A DNA stretch of 64,000 bases from an uncultured Saprospiraceae bacterium (GCA_937995755.1 CALKJD010000019.1:1-64000); one strand, 5' to 3'. Positions 52,734 to 62,727 are shown, counted from the first letter of the stretch. Translations and numbers: made by a program. Notes: a model not told the origin generated them from the letters alone.

Positions 52734-53549
52734 CTACTCAAAGATTGGCTTGATTTCATAGCCTTGATTCCTAAGTAAATGAAGCATACCATGCTTACCA
52801 GAAAGGTGAGCCGCACCAACTGCTGCAAATAAAGATTGATTCTTACTTAAAGATATGAAACGATTCACCATATTCTCATTACGGCGATATAGCATCAGCA
52901 ACTTCAAAGGTCCTAGTGACTTTTTACTTTTGCTATATAACTTGTGTAATTTGCCTTGTGCGTATAGGTCGCCAAGAGTGATTATTGATTTGCCATATTT
53001 ATTTACATTCCTAAGTACTTGCTTGAGGCCAGTAACTTGGTGTTGCATAGGAATACTTTGCAAAATATCGATTTGATCTTGTACAGATTCGAGTCCATAT
53101 AATGCCTTGTCTAATTTGGTGGCATAGCTCCATAGATGATGATCCAAAGCTAAACCATAATCCTCATAAGAGAATGCCTCAGCAATGATATTAGTGATAG
53201 CCATCGGAGTAAGATGTATCACTTCCGCCATATGAACTCCAGTAATCTTGTAAAAGATAGAAGACATCCTTTTAAACTGTCTCGGAGTATAATAATCAGA
53301 AAGCGACTGATCACTTGGTAATTGAAAATATTGATGTAAATCTGCCTCAGAGGCATGCTCTAAATGCATCTCGCCAGAATAGCTATCTACTAGAGGCACA
53401 TATTTTTCAGCTAAAAACGCGTAGGTATAAGCATTTAAATCCTTGAGGTGCATCGTCCCCATAAGGTAATTAGTACGATCTAAAATAGGATCATAAACAG
53501 ACCACAATACCGATTCTCTCTTACTTACTGCCATATTTATTAACTGCAA
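52734..53549 (-). CDS. TraB/GumN family protein
   Basis: SVLWSVYDPILDRTNYLMGTMHLKD, YSGEMHLEHA, LFAAVGAAHLSGKHGMLHLLRNQGYEIKPI. Confidence 0.8.
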   Translation of the reverse strand: MQLINMAVSKRESVLWSVYDPILDRTNYLMGTMHLKDLNAYTYAFLAEKYVPLVDSYSGEMHLEHASEADLHQYFQLPSDQSLSDYYTPRQFKRMSSIFYKITGVHMAEVIHLTPMAITNIIAEAFSYEDYGLALDHHLWSYATKLDKALYGLESVQDQIDILQSIPMQHQVTGLKQVLRNVNKYGKSIITLGDLYAQGKLHKLYSKSKKSLGPLKLLMLYRRNENMVNRFISLSKNQSLFAAVGAAHLSGKHGMLHLLRNQGYEIKPIFE

Positions 53550-53557
53550 CTATACAC

Positions 53558-53591
53558 AAAGGCCGCTAAGATATTACATCTAGCGGCCTTT
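53558..53591 (-). terminator. Terminator downstream of the Lrp/AsnC gene
   Basis: AAAGGCCGCTA/TAGCGGCCTTT perfect 11-bp stem. Confidence 0.7.
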
Positions 53592-53627
53592 TGGACTTTA
53601 TTTATCGAACTCTGATTAGAATTGTAC

Positions 53628-54119
53628 TTATATTCTAATCGGAGAGGTATAATCAAAAGGAAGAGTATTAGACATTTTCACATCTGACAACGTCATCAAT
53701 GTTTTTAATCTTTCGATCTCTTCTATTTGACTTAATGTCTTAAATAAAAGCTGCTCATAATCTTGTAAATCCTTACATACTATCTTGAGCAGAAAATCTG
53801 CATCACCCGTAATGATATAACATTCAACGATTTCTTCTACTTCTTTGATCTTCTTGATGAAGTTCTCCAATGCATTTTCTTTCTGCCATGCTAATGATAC
53901 TAGTACAAAGGTACGTACGTTAAGTCCAAGCTTTGCAGCGTCAACTTTCGCATGATAACTCTTGATTATTTCTGTTTGCTCTAGCTTCTTTACTCTCTCT
54001 AAAGTAGGTGCTGGAGATAGACCTATCTTCTTAGATAGATCTAGGTTTGTAATCTTACTGTTCTCTTGTAATATTTTAAGAATCTTAAGATCAATTTTAT
54101 CAAATTTGGTGCCTGCCAT
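53628..54119 (-). CDS. Lrp/AsnC family transcriptional regulator
   Basis: KFDKIDLKILKILQENSKITNLDLSKKIGLSPAPTLERVKKLE; C-terminal ECYIITGDADFLLKIVCKDLQDYEQLL. Confidence 0.93.
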   Translation of the reverse strand: MAGTKFDKIDLKILKILQENSKITNLDLSKKIGLSPAPTLERVKKLEQTEIIKSYHAKVDAAKLGLNVRTFVLVSLAWQKENALENFIKKIKEVEEIVECYIITGDADFLLKIVCKDLQDYEQLLFKTLSQIEEIERLKTLMTLSDVKMSNTLPFDYTSPIRI

Positions 54120-54439
54120 TTGTCAATTTGTTTTTAACTAATTAATAATAGTTTTCAACTTTATCGATATATATCCAATAAATATGAAGAAATTGAATCA
54201 ATCTCCAGTTTATATCTCGACAATAAATTAAAAGGGAGTGTAAATAAAATATAATTCTCTTAATTTAACACTATAGTATAGAAAATATCCTTATATAATT
54301 ATTTCAAAGCTCTTTATCAAACGAATATACTGTTGTTGCAACAATAGATGTACCGTACATTACAGCAGATTTGGAGACAAAAAAGCCTTAAAATCAAAAC
54401 TTATAGGATTAAGTGATTTATTCGTAAAAGTAAAGAACA

Positions 54440-55318
54440 CTACATTTTTACCCCAACCACTTCGTTAGGTTTAGTATGCTTCCATCTTCGATGTGTCCAT
54501 AACCAATCGGATTCATTATTTCTAATATGTTCTTCTAACTCGATACTATATCGATCCAGAATAGACCCATATGGAGCCTCCACTGGATTTAACTCTAAGG
54601 CTGTATTATGGACTTCATAATAGCCTCGTTTCACCCTATTGATTTTAAAGTGAAAAACAGGCATATCGTACTCTTTGGCAAATTTCTCCGCACCATATTG
54701 TACTGCAGTATCTCTACCAAAAAAATTAGTCCAATACGCTCTTTTTGCTTTATGAGGAGATTGATCTGATGCAAAAAAGTATAAGGTAGGTTCTGTAGTC
54801 TCTGCAATAACTTCTTTAATTTCAGCCTTAGGTATCGCTCTGCAACCAAATTTAGTTCGTGAGTCTACTACCTTCTTATACAGAAATTCATTGCTCAAAG
54901 GTGTCATAATACCCAAAGATCTATGATTTATTAGCTTATCACTAATTACCATCCATTCCCAATTACTTACATGGCTTACCAGACCTACTACACTACGTCC
55001 CTGTTCATAATAAGGCTGTAAATTATCAACATCATGCATTATCATCCGTTTTCGAAGCTCTTTCTCACTAATACTGAACAACTTTAGAGACTCTATCATT
55101 ACATCACAGAAGTTCTTATAAAACCCTTTTGCGATTTGTATTCGTTCCTCTTCAGTTTTTTCAGGAAATGCAATCGCCAGATTACCAAAAACTACTTTTT
55201 TTCGATATCCAATAATATAGTACGTAAGTAGATACAATAGATCAGAAAGCCTATGTAATAACCACATAGGTAATAATGAAAGTGGCTTAATTATAAGATA
55301 GTATAGGATTGGGACCAT
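54440..55318 (-). CDS. LpxL/HtrB-like lipid A acyltransferase family protein
   Basis: VVGLVSHVSNWEWMVI, FFASDQSPHKAKRAYWTNFFGRDTAVQYGAEKFAKEYDMPVFHFKI, WLWTHRRWKHTKP. Confidence 0.88.
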   Translation of the reverse strand: MVPILYYLIIKPLSLLPMWLLHRLSDLLYLLTYYIIGYRKKVVFGNLAIAFPEKTEEERIQIAKGFYKNFCDVMIESLKLFSISEKELRKRMIMHDVDNLQPYYEQGRSVVGLVSHVSNWEWMVISDKLINHRSLGIMTPLSNEFLYKKVVDSRTKFGCRAIPKAEIKEVIAETTEPTLYFFASDQSPHKAKRAYWTNFFGRDTAVQYGAEKFAKEYDMPVFHFKINRVKRGYYEVHNTALELNPVEAPYGSILDRYSIELEEHIRNNESDWLWTHRRWKHTKPNEVVGVKM

Positions 55319-55329
55319 ATGATGGTGTT

Positions 55330-56760
55330 CTACTCTTCGATTATCTCTTTGTCAGCAACCTCAAGACGCATGATTTCGTCTACGATCTCACCTAATTTTT
55401 CGGCTGGAATATCTTTAATAACAATTTCCTTGTTCTTATCCAATACAATAATCTTTGGCGTCTTAGTCACATACATTTTCCTCTGAAACCGTATGTACTC
55501 ATCACCAGTATTCATCAACCTCAACATATCTTTATCTTCCAGTGAATCCCAACAACCATCGTACTTTTCTCCACCTTTAGTACAGATGCTTATCGTCTTA
55601 ACTCCTTTAGCAAGATACTCATCATTGAATTTCACTATATGTGGCATCGCTTTTTTACAATGACCACAGTTCGGAGCCCAAAACAAAAGCACTGTATAAT
55701 CCGCTTCTATTTCTCTGATTTTCACAGGATTACCGTCTTTATCATACGTAGTTATATCTGGTACTATGTTACCAATCAATAGTGGTTTCAGTTTATTGGC
55801 ATTGTCTACTATTTTGGCTAAAGTCTCATCTTTTACCCACGGTGCTTTACCATTAGCATAGTATTTATCGACAATATGCACGTATATAGCATCTTGCCCT
55901 ACCATTTTCATTTGAGCAAATTGATTTAGAAAATGAGAAGTATAAAATTTACGAGCTTCCTCATTATTGTCAAACTTAGAGAGTATATAGTCTATCGCTA
56001 TGATTGTACTATCTGGTAAAGGAGAATTCAACTTCTCCATATAATAATCTATTCTATCATGTAGAAACGGAGTTCTAATAATAGCTGGCATATTAAAATC
56101 AACATTATCAAAATAATGATCTCTATAATATCTAAATCTCTTTGATTTAATCTCCTCAGGTGTACCTTCTGTAAATTCTGGAATATCTACCTGAAAATTA
56201 GCAGCTATCAATGCTGCAGTAATAGTATTAGGATGTTTGTTAACCAATTCTTTCTGATATTCTAAAATCTCAATATCTAATACTGAAATCTGCTCTTTTA
56301 TTTTAGAAGCATCTTTGCCTAGAGAGTCAGCAACTATCAATTCATTTTGAAGTCTTACATTTTCAGGTCTACGTTTTTTAAGATAGCGGAGATAATCATA
56401 GAATAACTTGTTCTCTTCAGATCCTTTGCTCTTCAGTTCTGATAGATCTTCGTAGTTCATTTCTAGCTCAAACTCTTGATCATCTGTAGGAATAATAAAT
56501 TGTGAATATTGATGATCTGGAATCGTAATTGCGATATATACGCCTGACTCAAATAATGAATCTGCCTGCAACTCAAACTTGTCTTTGTTAGATTTACGAA
56601 TAAGAGTATCTTTTACTAACTGCCTATCAGCGAAGTAATTACCGACTATAAGCGTATCATTTTTGTAATTATCTATCTTAATCTCAATATCAACTTTCTG
56701 AGCAGTCACAGATGTGATCACAAAGATTGAAAAAAGCAAAAGTGTATGTATTCTGTTCAC
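55330..56760 (-). CDS. Secreted thioredoxin-fold (TlpA-like, DUF5106-type) protein
   Basis: YTVLLFWAPNCGHCKKAMPHIVKFNDEY (CGHC); N-terminal VDIEIKIDNYKNDTLIVGNYFADRQLVKDT. Confidence 0.85.
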   Translation of the reverse strand: MNRIHTLLLFSIFVITSVTAQKVDIEIKIDNYKNDTLIVGNYFADRQLVKDTLIRKSNKDKFELQADSLFESGVYIAITIPDHQYSQFIIPTDDQEFELEMNYEDLSELKSKGSEENKLFYDYLRYLKKRRPENVRLQNELIVADSLGKDASKIKEQISVLDIEILEYQKELVNKHPNTITAALIAANFQVDIPEFTEGTPEEIKSKRFRYYRDHYFDNVDFNMPAIIRTPFLHDRIDYYMEKLNSPLPDSTIIAIDYILSKFDNNEEARKFYTSHFLNQFAQMKMVGQDAIYVHIVDKYYANGKAPWVKDETLAKIVDNANKLKPLLIGNIVPDITTYDKDGNPVKIREIEADYTVLLFWAPNCGHCKKAMPHIVKFNDEYLAKGVKTISICTKGGEKYDGCWDSLEDKDMLRLMNTGDEYIRFQRKMYVTKTPKIIVLDKNKEIVIKDIPAEKLGEIVDEIMRLEVADKEIIEE

Positions 56761-56886
56761 GTATATTATAGATTTCTATTTACTAATGGTAACTGACACA
56801 AATCTCTCAGTCCACCTATGAAACATAACTCACAAGCTAGATCGCCATGTGAGATGTGATTTTATATTTTATTTAACGATTGGCTC

Positions 56887-57819
56887 TTAACCACGTACTC
56901 CAGCCAATAAGTATAAAACCGCCATTCTTACAGCAACTCCATTTTCCACTTGTTGCAATATGATGGAATGATCAGAATCAGCAACGTCACTCGTAATCTC
57001 CACTCCCCTATTAATTGGACCTGGATGCATGACAGTAATCTCTTTATCCAATCGAGACAAACGATCTTTATTGACACCATAATAGAGTGAGTACTCTCTC
57101 AGTGATGGTATGTACTTAATATCTTGTCTTTCTAATTGGATTCGTAAAATATTAGCGATATCGCACCAGGCTAAGGCCTTATCAATATCATACTCTACTA
57201 AAACACCTAAGGAAGACATATGCTTAGGAATCAATGTTGGTGGTCCACAGACCATAACTTGAGCTCCAAGTTTGAGTAAACAATATATATTAGATAAGGC
57301 AACCCTACTATGCATGACATCTCCAATAATCACTACTTTTTTGCCTTTGAGATTTCCTACTTTCTCCGTCATAGAGAATGCATCTAATAATGCTTGAGTA
57401 GGATGCTCATGAGTACCATCACCCGCATTAATAATATTTGCATCTATATGCTGAGCTAAAAAATGATGCGCTCCAGGAGCAGGATGTCTCATCACTACCA
57501 TATCTACTTTCATAGATAGGATGTTATTGACTGTATCGAGTAGAGTCTCTCCTTTCTTTACAGAGCTACTTGCAGCAGAAAAGTTTACAGTATCTGCAGA
57601 TAGTCTCTTTTCTGCTAACTCAAAGGATATCCGAGTCCGTGTACTATTCTCAAAAAATAGATTGGCTATAGTGACATCCCTTAAAGAAGGCACTTTCTTG
57701 ATAGGCCGATTAATTACCTCTTTGAAATTTTGTGCGGTTTTAAAAATGAGATTGATATCATCAGTATTTATATACTTGATGCCTAATAGGTGTTTCGTAC
57801 TCAGTTGAGACTGACTCAT
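56887..57819 (-). CDS. pyrB: Aspartate carbamoyltransferase catalytic subunit
   Basis: FFENSTRTRISFELAEKRL, GDGTHEHPTQALLDAFSM, VMHPGPINRGVEI. Confidence 0.96.
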   Translation of the reverse strand: MSQSQLSTKHLLGIKYINTDDINLIFKTAQNFKEVINRPIKKVPSLRDVTIANLFFENSTRTRISFELAEKRLSADTVNFSAASSSVKKGETLLDTVNNILSMKVDMVVMRHPAPGAHHFLAQHIDANIINAGDGTHEHPTQALLDAFSMTEKVGNLKGKKVVIIGDVMHSRVALSNIYCLLKLGAQVMVCGPPTLIPKHMSSLGVLVEYDIDKALAWCDIANILRIQLERQDIKYIPSLREYSLYYGVNKDRLSRLDKEITVMHPGPINRGVEITSDVADSDHSIILQQVENGVAVRMAVLYLLAGVRG

Positions 57820-57857
57820 TTGCTACTAACCGTTTTAGTTATTTAGTTTTACTAATA

Positions 57858-58412
57858 TCATTTCGCCGTTTTGGCAGAAAACAATAAAATCCTATCCTCT
57901 GATTCTACGTGATTATATTCGACTTTGACATACGCTTCATCATATGCATCTACTACTAATCCTGTATAGTTAGGTTGAATAGGTAAGTGTCTATTAAATC
58001 TTCGATCGACCATGACCAATAGTTCTACCCTAGCTGGACGACCAAAATCTTGGAGAGCAGTCATCGCTGCATGTATAGTACGTCCTGAGAACAATACATC
58101 ATCCACCAGAATAACATCCTTCCCATCAATACTGAATTCAATATCCGTCTCGCTAGCCTTGATTGGCTCAGTCCGTATCCTATAATCATCTCGGTAAAAA
58201 GTAATATCTAATTTTCCAACTTTCATATTACTACCGCGCTCCAGTACCGCCAATCTTTCAGCTATACGTTCAGCAAGGAATATGCCTCTTTCTTGTATCC
58301 CTATGATACATTTTTCTTTAGACGAAGGATAATTTTCGATGATTTCATAGCATAACCTATCCAGAGTTAATCTGAATTGATCATTTTTCAATAATGTCTT
58401 TGCTCTTGCCAT
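57858..58412 (-). CDS. pyrR: Bifunctional pyr operon regulator / uracil phosphoribosyltransferase
   Basis: GIQERGIFLAERIAERL, DVILVDDVLFSGRTIHAAMTAL; upstream of pyrB on the same strand. Confidence 0.95.
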   Translation of the reverse strand: MARAKTLLKNDQFRLTLDRLCYEIIENYPSSKEKCIIGIQERGIFLAERIAERLAVLERGSNMKVGKLDITFYRDDYRIRTEPIKASETDIEFSIDGKDVILVDDVLFSGRTIHAAMTALQDFGRPARVELLVMVDRRFNRHLPIQPNYTGLVVDAYDEAYVKVEYNHVESEDRILLFSAKTAK

Positions 58413-58419
58413 GTTGATA

Positions 58420-58427
58420 CAAAGATA
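58420..58427 (-). promoter_or_regulatory. Candidate -7 element (TATCTTTG) 7 nt before the pyrR ATG
   Basis: Plus-strand CAAAGATA at 58420-58427; fits TAnnTTTG. No clear -33 TTG. Confidence 0.4.
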
Positions 58428-58567
58428 AGAAGTTAATAATACTATTTAAGATTTTGAATGCTGTATAACGGACGGAGTCAAAAATTAATATTGCAATTGA
58501 AAACCCAAATTGACTCTTTCAATAAGTCTACTACATCCAAGATAAAAAAGAATAAATTACGGCTTGA

Positions 58568-59104
58568 CTACTCAAAAAAGCTAAACATGCAACCTCCGTA
58601 TTTACGGACATCCACAAACCTTTTGTGCTCCTCAAAAGAATTCTGTCTATCGTGCTCTATCACCAATATACCTTCTTCAGCTAATAGGCCGTGGTCCAAG
58701 ATAAGATCAGGCAACTGACTTAGTGTTTTTAAATGATACGGTGGATCTGCAAATATGAAATCAAATTGCTCTTCGGTAGACTTAATGTATCGAAATACAT
58801 CAGACTTCAACACCTTCAACTCGTCTTCTACTTTTAGTTCCTTAGCTGTTTTTTTGACAAAAGCGACACACTTTCCAAAACTGTCAACATATGTAACATC
58901 AGAACTTCCTCTGGAAAGAAACTCATAGCAATGATTACCTGTTCCTCCAAACAAGTCTAGCATCTTGGTTTCTTCAAAACTGATTTTATGTTGCAGAATA
59001 TTATAAAGCGCTTCTTTCGCAAAATCTGTAGTAGGCCTAGTGGGCCAATTGTTAGCAGGCGGATTAAATCTCCTACTCCCAAACTTACCTCCTATGATGC
59101 GCAT
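58568..59104 (-). CDS. rsmD: 16S rRNA (guanine966-N2)-methyltransferase RsmD
   Basis: MRIIGGKFGSRRFNPPANNWPTRPTTDFAKEALYNIL, MLDLFGGTGNHCYEFLSRG, FDFIFADPPY. Confidence 0.94.
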   Translation of the reverse strand: MRIIGGKFGSRRFNPPANNWPTRPTTDFAKEALYNILQHKISFEETKMLDLFGGTGNHCYEFLSRGSSDVTYVDSFGKCVAFVKKTAKELKVEDELKVLKSDVFRYIKSTEEQFDFIFADPPYHLKTLSQLPDLILDHGLLAEEGILVIEHDRQNSFEEHKRFVDVRKYGGCMFSFFE

Positions 59105-59898
59105 AAGGCATTGGCGTATAATGCGAAATAATGATGCTTCAAATGATCTTCATCTTTAGATTCAAGATTCATGGCTGATAGCCCTACCCACTCTAAGTGA
59201 CGATAATATGGAGAGATATACTTATATATATCAGAATCCACGCCTAACCATCCACCAATTTCCAGCACATCTACTTCTCTATCGACACTGGCAAAGTCTG
59301 TTGCCAATTGCAAATAGTATAGAAAATCCTCTTTAGTCCTATACGTATAGGCATTGTACAATACTAACCCTCCTTTATTATAAGACATATAATGTAACCT
59401 ATCCGCTCCAACCAAAATCACATTCTTCTTGGCATGAGATGGATAAATGTATTGTCGCATCGCCGTAGAAATATGCATCTCTGATGATGGCATTACAATT
59501 TCATTGATATTTGCTCTCAACTGGCGATCTACAGGAAATACTACGTGAATACCACTATCTGTTAATCTATCATTTAGGATTTCAGATCCAATTGCCATAT
59601 CATTAAAATAAGCTTCAAAGTCTCCTCCTCCAAAATCTAACTCGCCGAGATGAGCGAATTCCTCTGTGGAATAAACTACTAGAGACTTATAATAATCAAC
59701 ATTGACGTTTTCATCCTTTTTAACATCAGCAAATGGATCTTGCTTATGCATATCTATCGTATGATCACCCGCAGCTACAAGGTTAAGCTGCTTGTCAAAT
59801 ACACCATAAACAAAACTGTCTGCCTCAATAAGGACAGACAGTATGTGATCTTTCGGATCTATATTTTTTGATATGAAGGTTAGATTTATCTGTCCCAA
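59092..59898 (-). CDS. DUF3822-like protein
   Basis: Position overlapping rsmD and sequence style typical of Bacteroidota DUF3822 neighbours of rsmD. Confidence 0.65.
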   Translation of the reverse strand: MGQINLTFISKNIDPKDHILSVLIEADSFVYGVFDKQLNLVAAGDHTIDMHKQDPFADVKKDENVNVDYYKSLVVYSTEEFAHLGELDFGGGDFEAYFNDMAIGSEILNDRLTDSGIHVVFPVDRQLRANINEIVMPSSEMHISTAMRQYIYPSHAKKNVILVGADRLHYMSYNKGGLVLYNAYTYRTKEDFLYYLQLATDFASVDREVDVLEIGGWLGVDSDIYKYISPYYRHLEWVGLSAMNLESKDEDHLKHHYFALYANALCAS

Positions 59899-60470
59899 CT
59901 TCCTGAGATATTTGGCTTAGATAAATCTCCAAACTTTATACGTTTAGCTGGCTCATATGATTGATCATACTTAGCATACTTAGGATCAGCATACTTACCC
60001 ATGAAATCTTTCCAGTATGTTCCTACCTCTACAACATTTACTAATGTTGATTGATAAGTGAGCGTATCTGCCGCGATGTCAAAAGTCTTACCATTAGAAA
60101 ATGGTACATACTTAAGAGAATCTAAGTTGATTGCCAAAGCATTAATACTATCTATAGCAGATTCATAAATCGTATCTGTCAAGAATTTTTCAGTATCTCC
60201 AGGAAATTCAGGATCTTCAGTAATAACTAAGAAAGGAATTTCTCCTGTTTTAAGCACAGCAGACAAACTATCAAAGTCACCAGCAAATTTACCAGTAATT
60301 GATCTATAGATTTCTTGTGCAGATCTGATATCTTCTAACTGCTTGACTACTACAGCTTTTCTTGTTTGCTTTGCTGCCTGGAACTTAATAGGTTCCTTAA
60401 TTGAAGCATATAACATATATGCGAGTAATGCAGCAAGTAGGTATATGAGTATTTTGAAAACGTTTTTCAT
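59886..60470 (-). CDS. Hypothetical membrane-anchored protein
   Basis: N-terminal TM then RKAVVVKQLEDIRSAQEIYRSITGKFAGDFDSL; overlaps the downstream gene by 13 nt. Confidence 0.65.
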   Translation of the reverse strand: MKNVFKILIYLLAALLAYMLYASIKEPIKFQAAKQTRKAVVVKQLEDIRSAQEIYRSITGKFAGDFDSLSAVLKTGEIPFLVITEDPEFPGDTEKFLTDTIYESAIDSINALAINLDSLKYVPFSNGKTFDIAADTLTYQSTLVNVVEVGTYWKDFMGKYADPKYAKYDQSYEPAKRIKFGDLSKPNISGSWDR

Positions 60471-60659
60471 TGAATAAAGCTTAATTTTGCGTTTGTTACT
60501 AGTTAGAAGTTTTTCCTACATAAATCTACAATAATATTGATCTATGTACTCTTATAAGACCTCCTCTGATGATAGATGCAAATCCTTATCAGTTTTGGCG
60601 CGTGACAATATTACAAAGATTAATTTATTTAACGCAAGGTATATATCCATTTTTAAAAT

Positions 60660-61679
60660 ATGAATGATAAGAAAGGTGAAAAAGTGATCATTTTGGCAAT
60701 AGAATCATCTTGTGATGACACTTCTGCGGCTGTAATAGTGGATGGAGAGATAAAAAGCAATCGAATTGCTAACCAAAGTGTGCACGAACAATATGGCGGT
60801 GTAGTACCCGAACTGGCCTCTAGGGCACATATGGCTAATATCGTTCCTGTCGTCAAATCAGCATTACAAGATGCAGGAGTAACTCAAAGTGAACTTAGTG
60901 CCATTGGATTTACAAGAGGTCCTGGATTATTAGGCAGTTTGATCGTAGGGGTCTCTTTTGCTAAGTCTTTAGCACTCAGTTTAGATATACCCTTGATCGA
61001 AGTACATCATATGAATGCGCATATTCTAGCTCACTTTGCAGAAGATCCGAAACCTAAGTTCCCATTCCTCTGCCTTACTGTATCAGGAGGCCATACACAG
61101 ATCGTAAGAGTAGACGACTACCTAGACATGACTATCTTGGGAACAACTATAGATGATGCAGCAGGTGAGGCATTTGACAAAACTGGAAAAATACTAGGTC
61201 TCCCATATCCTGCTGGACCGATAATAGACAAATACGCTAGAGAAGGAGAAGCTATATATACATTCACTGAACCCAAAGTCGATGGACTCAACTTTAGTTT
61301 TAGTGGTCTAAAAACCAGTATCATGCATTTTCTTCAGAAACAAATGAAGAAAGATGATCAATTCATCAATAACAACATGAATAATATCTGCGCATCAGTA
61401 CAAGCACGCATAGTCTCCATACTACTTAACAAACTAACGATTGCTGCCGAATCATCTAATATTACTCAAATAGCAATAGCTGGTGGCGTCTCTGCGAATA
61501 GTGGACTGCGTAATGGCCTAATCGATCTTTGTCAAGAAAAAGGTTGGAATCACTTTATACCTGCATTTCAATATTGCACGGACAACGCTGGCATGATTGC
61601 CGTTTCCGCATACCAAAAATACTTAGCTGGTCAATTTATTGGCCAAGAGGTAACTCCCAAAGCTCGTATGGAAATGTAA
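60660..61679 (+). CDS. tsaD: tRNA N6-threonylcarbamoyladenosine transferase TsaD
   Basis: ILAIESSCDDTSAAVIVDG, ASRAHMANIVPVV, HHMNAHILAHF, SGGHTQIVRVDDY, GGVSANSGLR. Confidence 0.97.
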   Translation: MNDKKGEKVIILAIESSCDDTSAAVIVDGEIKSNRIANQSVHEQYGGVVPELASRAHMANIVPVVKSALQDAGVTQSELSAIGFTRGPGLLGSLIVGVSFAKSLALSLDIPLIEVHHMNAHILAHFAEDPKPKFPFLCLTVSGGHTQIVRVDDYLDMTILGTTIDDAAGEAFDKTGKILGLPYPAGPIIDKYAREGEAIYTFTEPKVDGLNFSFSGLKTSIMHFLQKQMKKDDQFINNNMNNICASVQARIVSILLNKLTIAAESSNITQIAIAGGVSANSGLRNGLIDLCQEKGWNHFIPAFQYCTDNAGMIAVSAYQKYLAGQFIGQEVTPKARMEM

Positions 61680-61822
61680 TACAGATAGACAAGGAATTTT
61701 TACAATTTGGATCTCTTTCAACTCAAGGAAGGATTCCAACATAATTCTCTTTAGAGATTGATTATGGATAGTACAACTACACATAAATTCTTCTATACAA
61801 CAAGCCAATAACTTTGGGGCAT

Positions 61823-61927
61823 AAAAAAAGGGGAAGAAAAAGCGAGCGCTTTTGTCTATCCCCTAGATAATTAGAATGCTTCTTATATAACTTTAAACAG
61901 TTAAACTGTTATTCTATCTCTTTCGAT
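61823..61927 (-). ncRNA. Candidate ~105-nt small RNA (prediction only)
   Basis: Minus-strand promoter TTG (61962-61960) - N20 - TAGATTTG (61939-61932); minus-strand terminator hairpin 61863-61830 followed by T7 (61829-61823); no ORF between. Confidence 0.5.
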
Positions 61928-62173
61928 AACACAAATCTATTACCATTATTTGAATAATTCAACTTTTTCACAAAAAAAATATATTTTTTTTTCAAAAAAT
62001 CATTTCGAGCACGGTTTCAACACGATGTTTACTAGACTTTTCAATTCTAAATTAACTTAATTTCAATAATTATAGATTTAGTTGGAACTAAGCATGCCTT
62101 AACAGAGTTTGTAACTTGCATGGTAAAAGTACCGTGATTGATAGTACATGCAAACGTACGATTAATAATATAT

Positions 62174-62538
62174 GGGGCTGACTGGTATCGACGGTAGAGT
62201 TGATTGGTTAGTAAGCACGCCGGAGCACTGATGATACACTCCGTTAACAAATGATGATCAAACCATAATTGGCGAAAATAGATTCGCACTAGCTGCCTAA
62301 TCAAGGATTAGTAAGCTTTTAGTCCTTGCGCTTGATGCCTGATACACAGCGTAATGACTTAAAAACTTCGGGTAAGGAAGACTGGGTACTTTGACAGTAA
62401 TCCGAGATTAATTGAAGATAAGATGATGGTGTCGCCGCTTTTATGCCTACCTGATTACGAAAATCTGAATAAAAGCTAAGCATGTAGAAAGCTCTCCGGT
62501 GCTATGTCCGGACCAGGGTTCGAATCCCTGCAGCTCCA
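62174..62538 (+). ncRNA. ssrA: Transfer-messenger RNA (tmRNA)
   Basis: 5' GGGGCTG pairs with 3' CAGCTCC; T-arm GGTTCGAATCC; tag ORF 62271-62300 GGC GAA AAT AGA TTC GCA CTA GCT GCC TAA = GENRFALAA*. Confidence 0.95.
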
Positions 62539-62570
62539 CTTAAAACGACTCAATTGAGTCTCTCGACTAA

Positions 62571-62606
62571 ACCCTTGTAGGATTATATCTTACAAGGGTT
62601 TTTTAT
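62571..62606 (+). terminator. tmRNA terminator
   Basis: ACCCTTGTA/TACAAGGGT followed by TTTTTATT. Confidence 0.8.
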
Positions 62607-62694
62607 TGGTTGAAACCAGATACTATATCATCCTGCTTAGAACAGACTATCCTAGATCTCGAATGATTAAGCAATCAGCTAATCTATAAATACA

Positions 62695-62727
62695 CAAGAG
62701 GCAAACTCAAAATGAGAATGCCTCTTG
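62695..62727 (-). terminator. Likely terminator of the downstream mini secreted protein gene
   Basis: CAAGAGGCA/TGCCTCTTG perfect 9-bp stem, 30 nt past the stop at 62757 on the minus strand. Confidence 0.55.

Noticed and set aside
62047-62304. 85-aa minus-strand ORF
   Set aside because: Lies antisense across the tmRNA 5' half; no protein-like features.
62547-62560. Perfect palindrome GACTCAATTGAGTC after tmRNA
   Set aside because: Likely part of 3' trailer folding ahead of the clear terminator; no further support for an operator.
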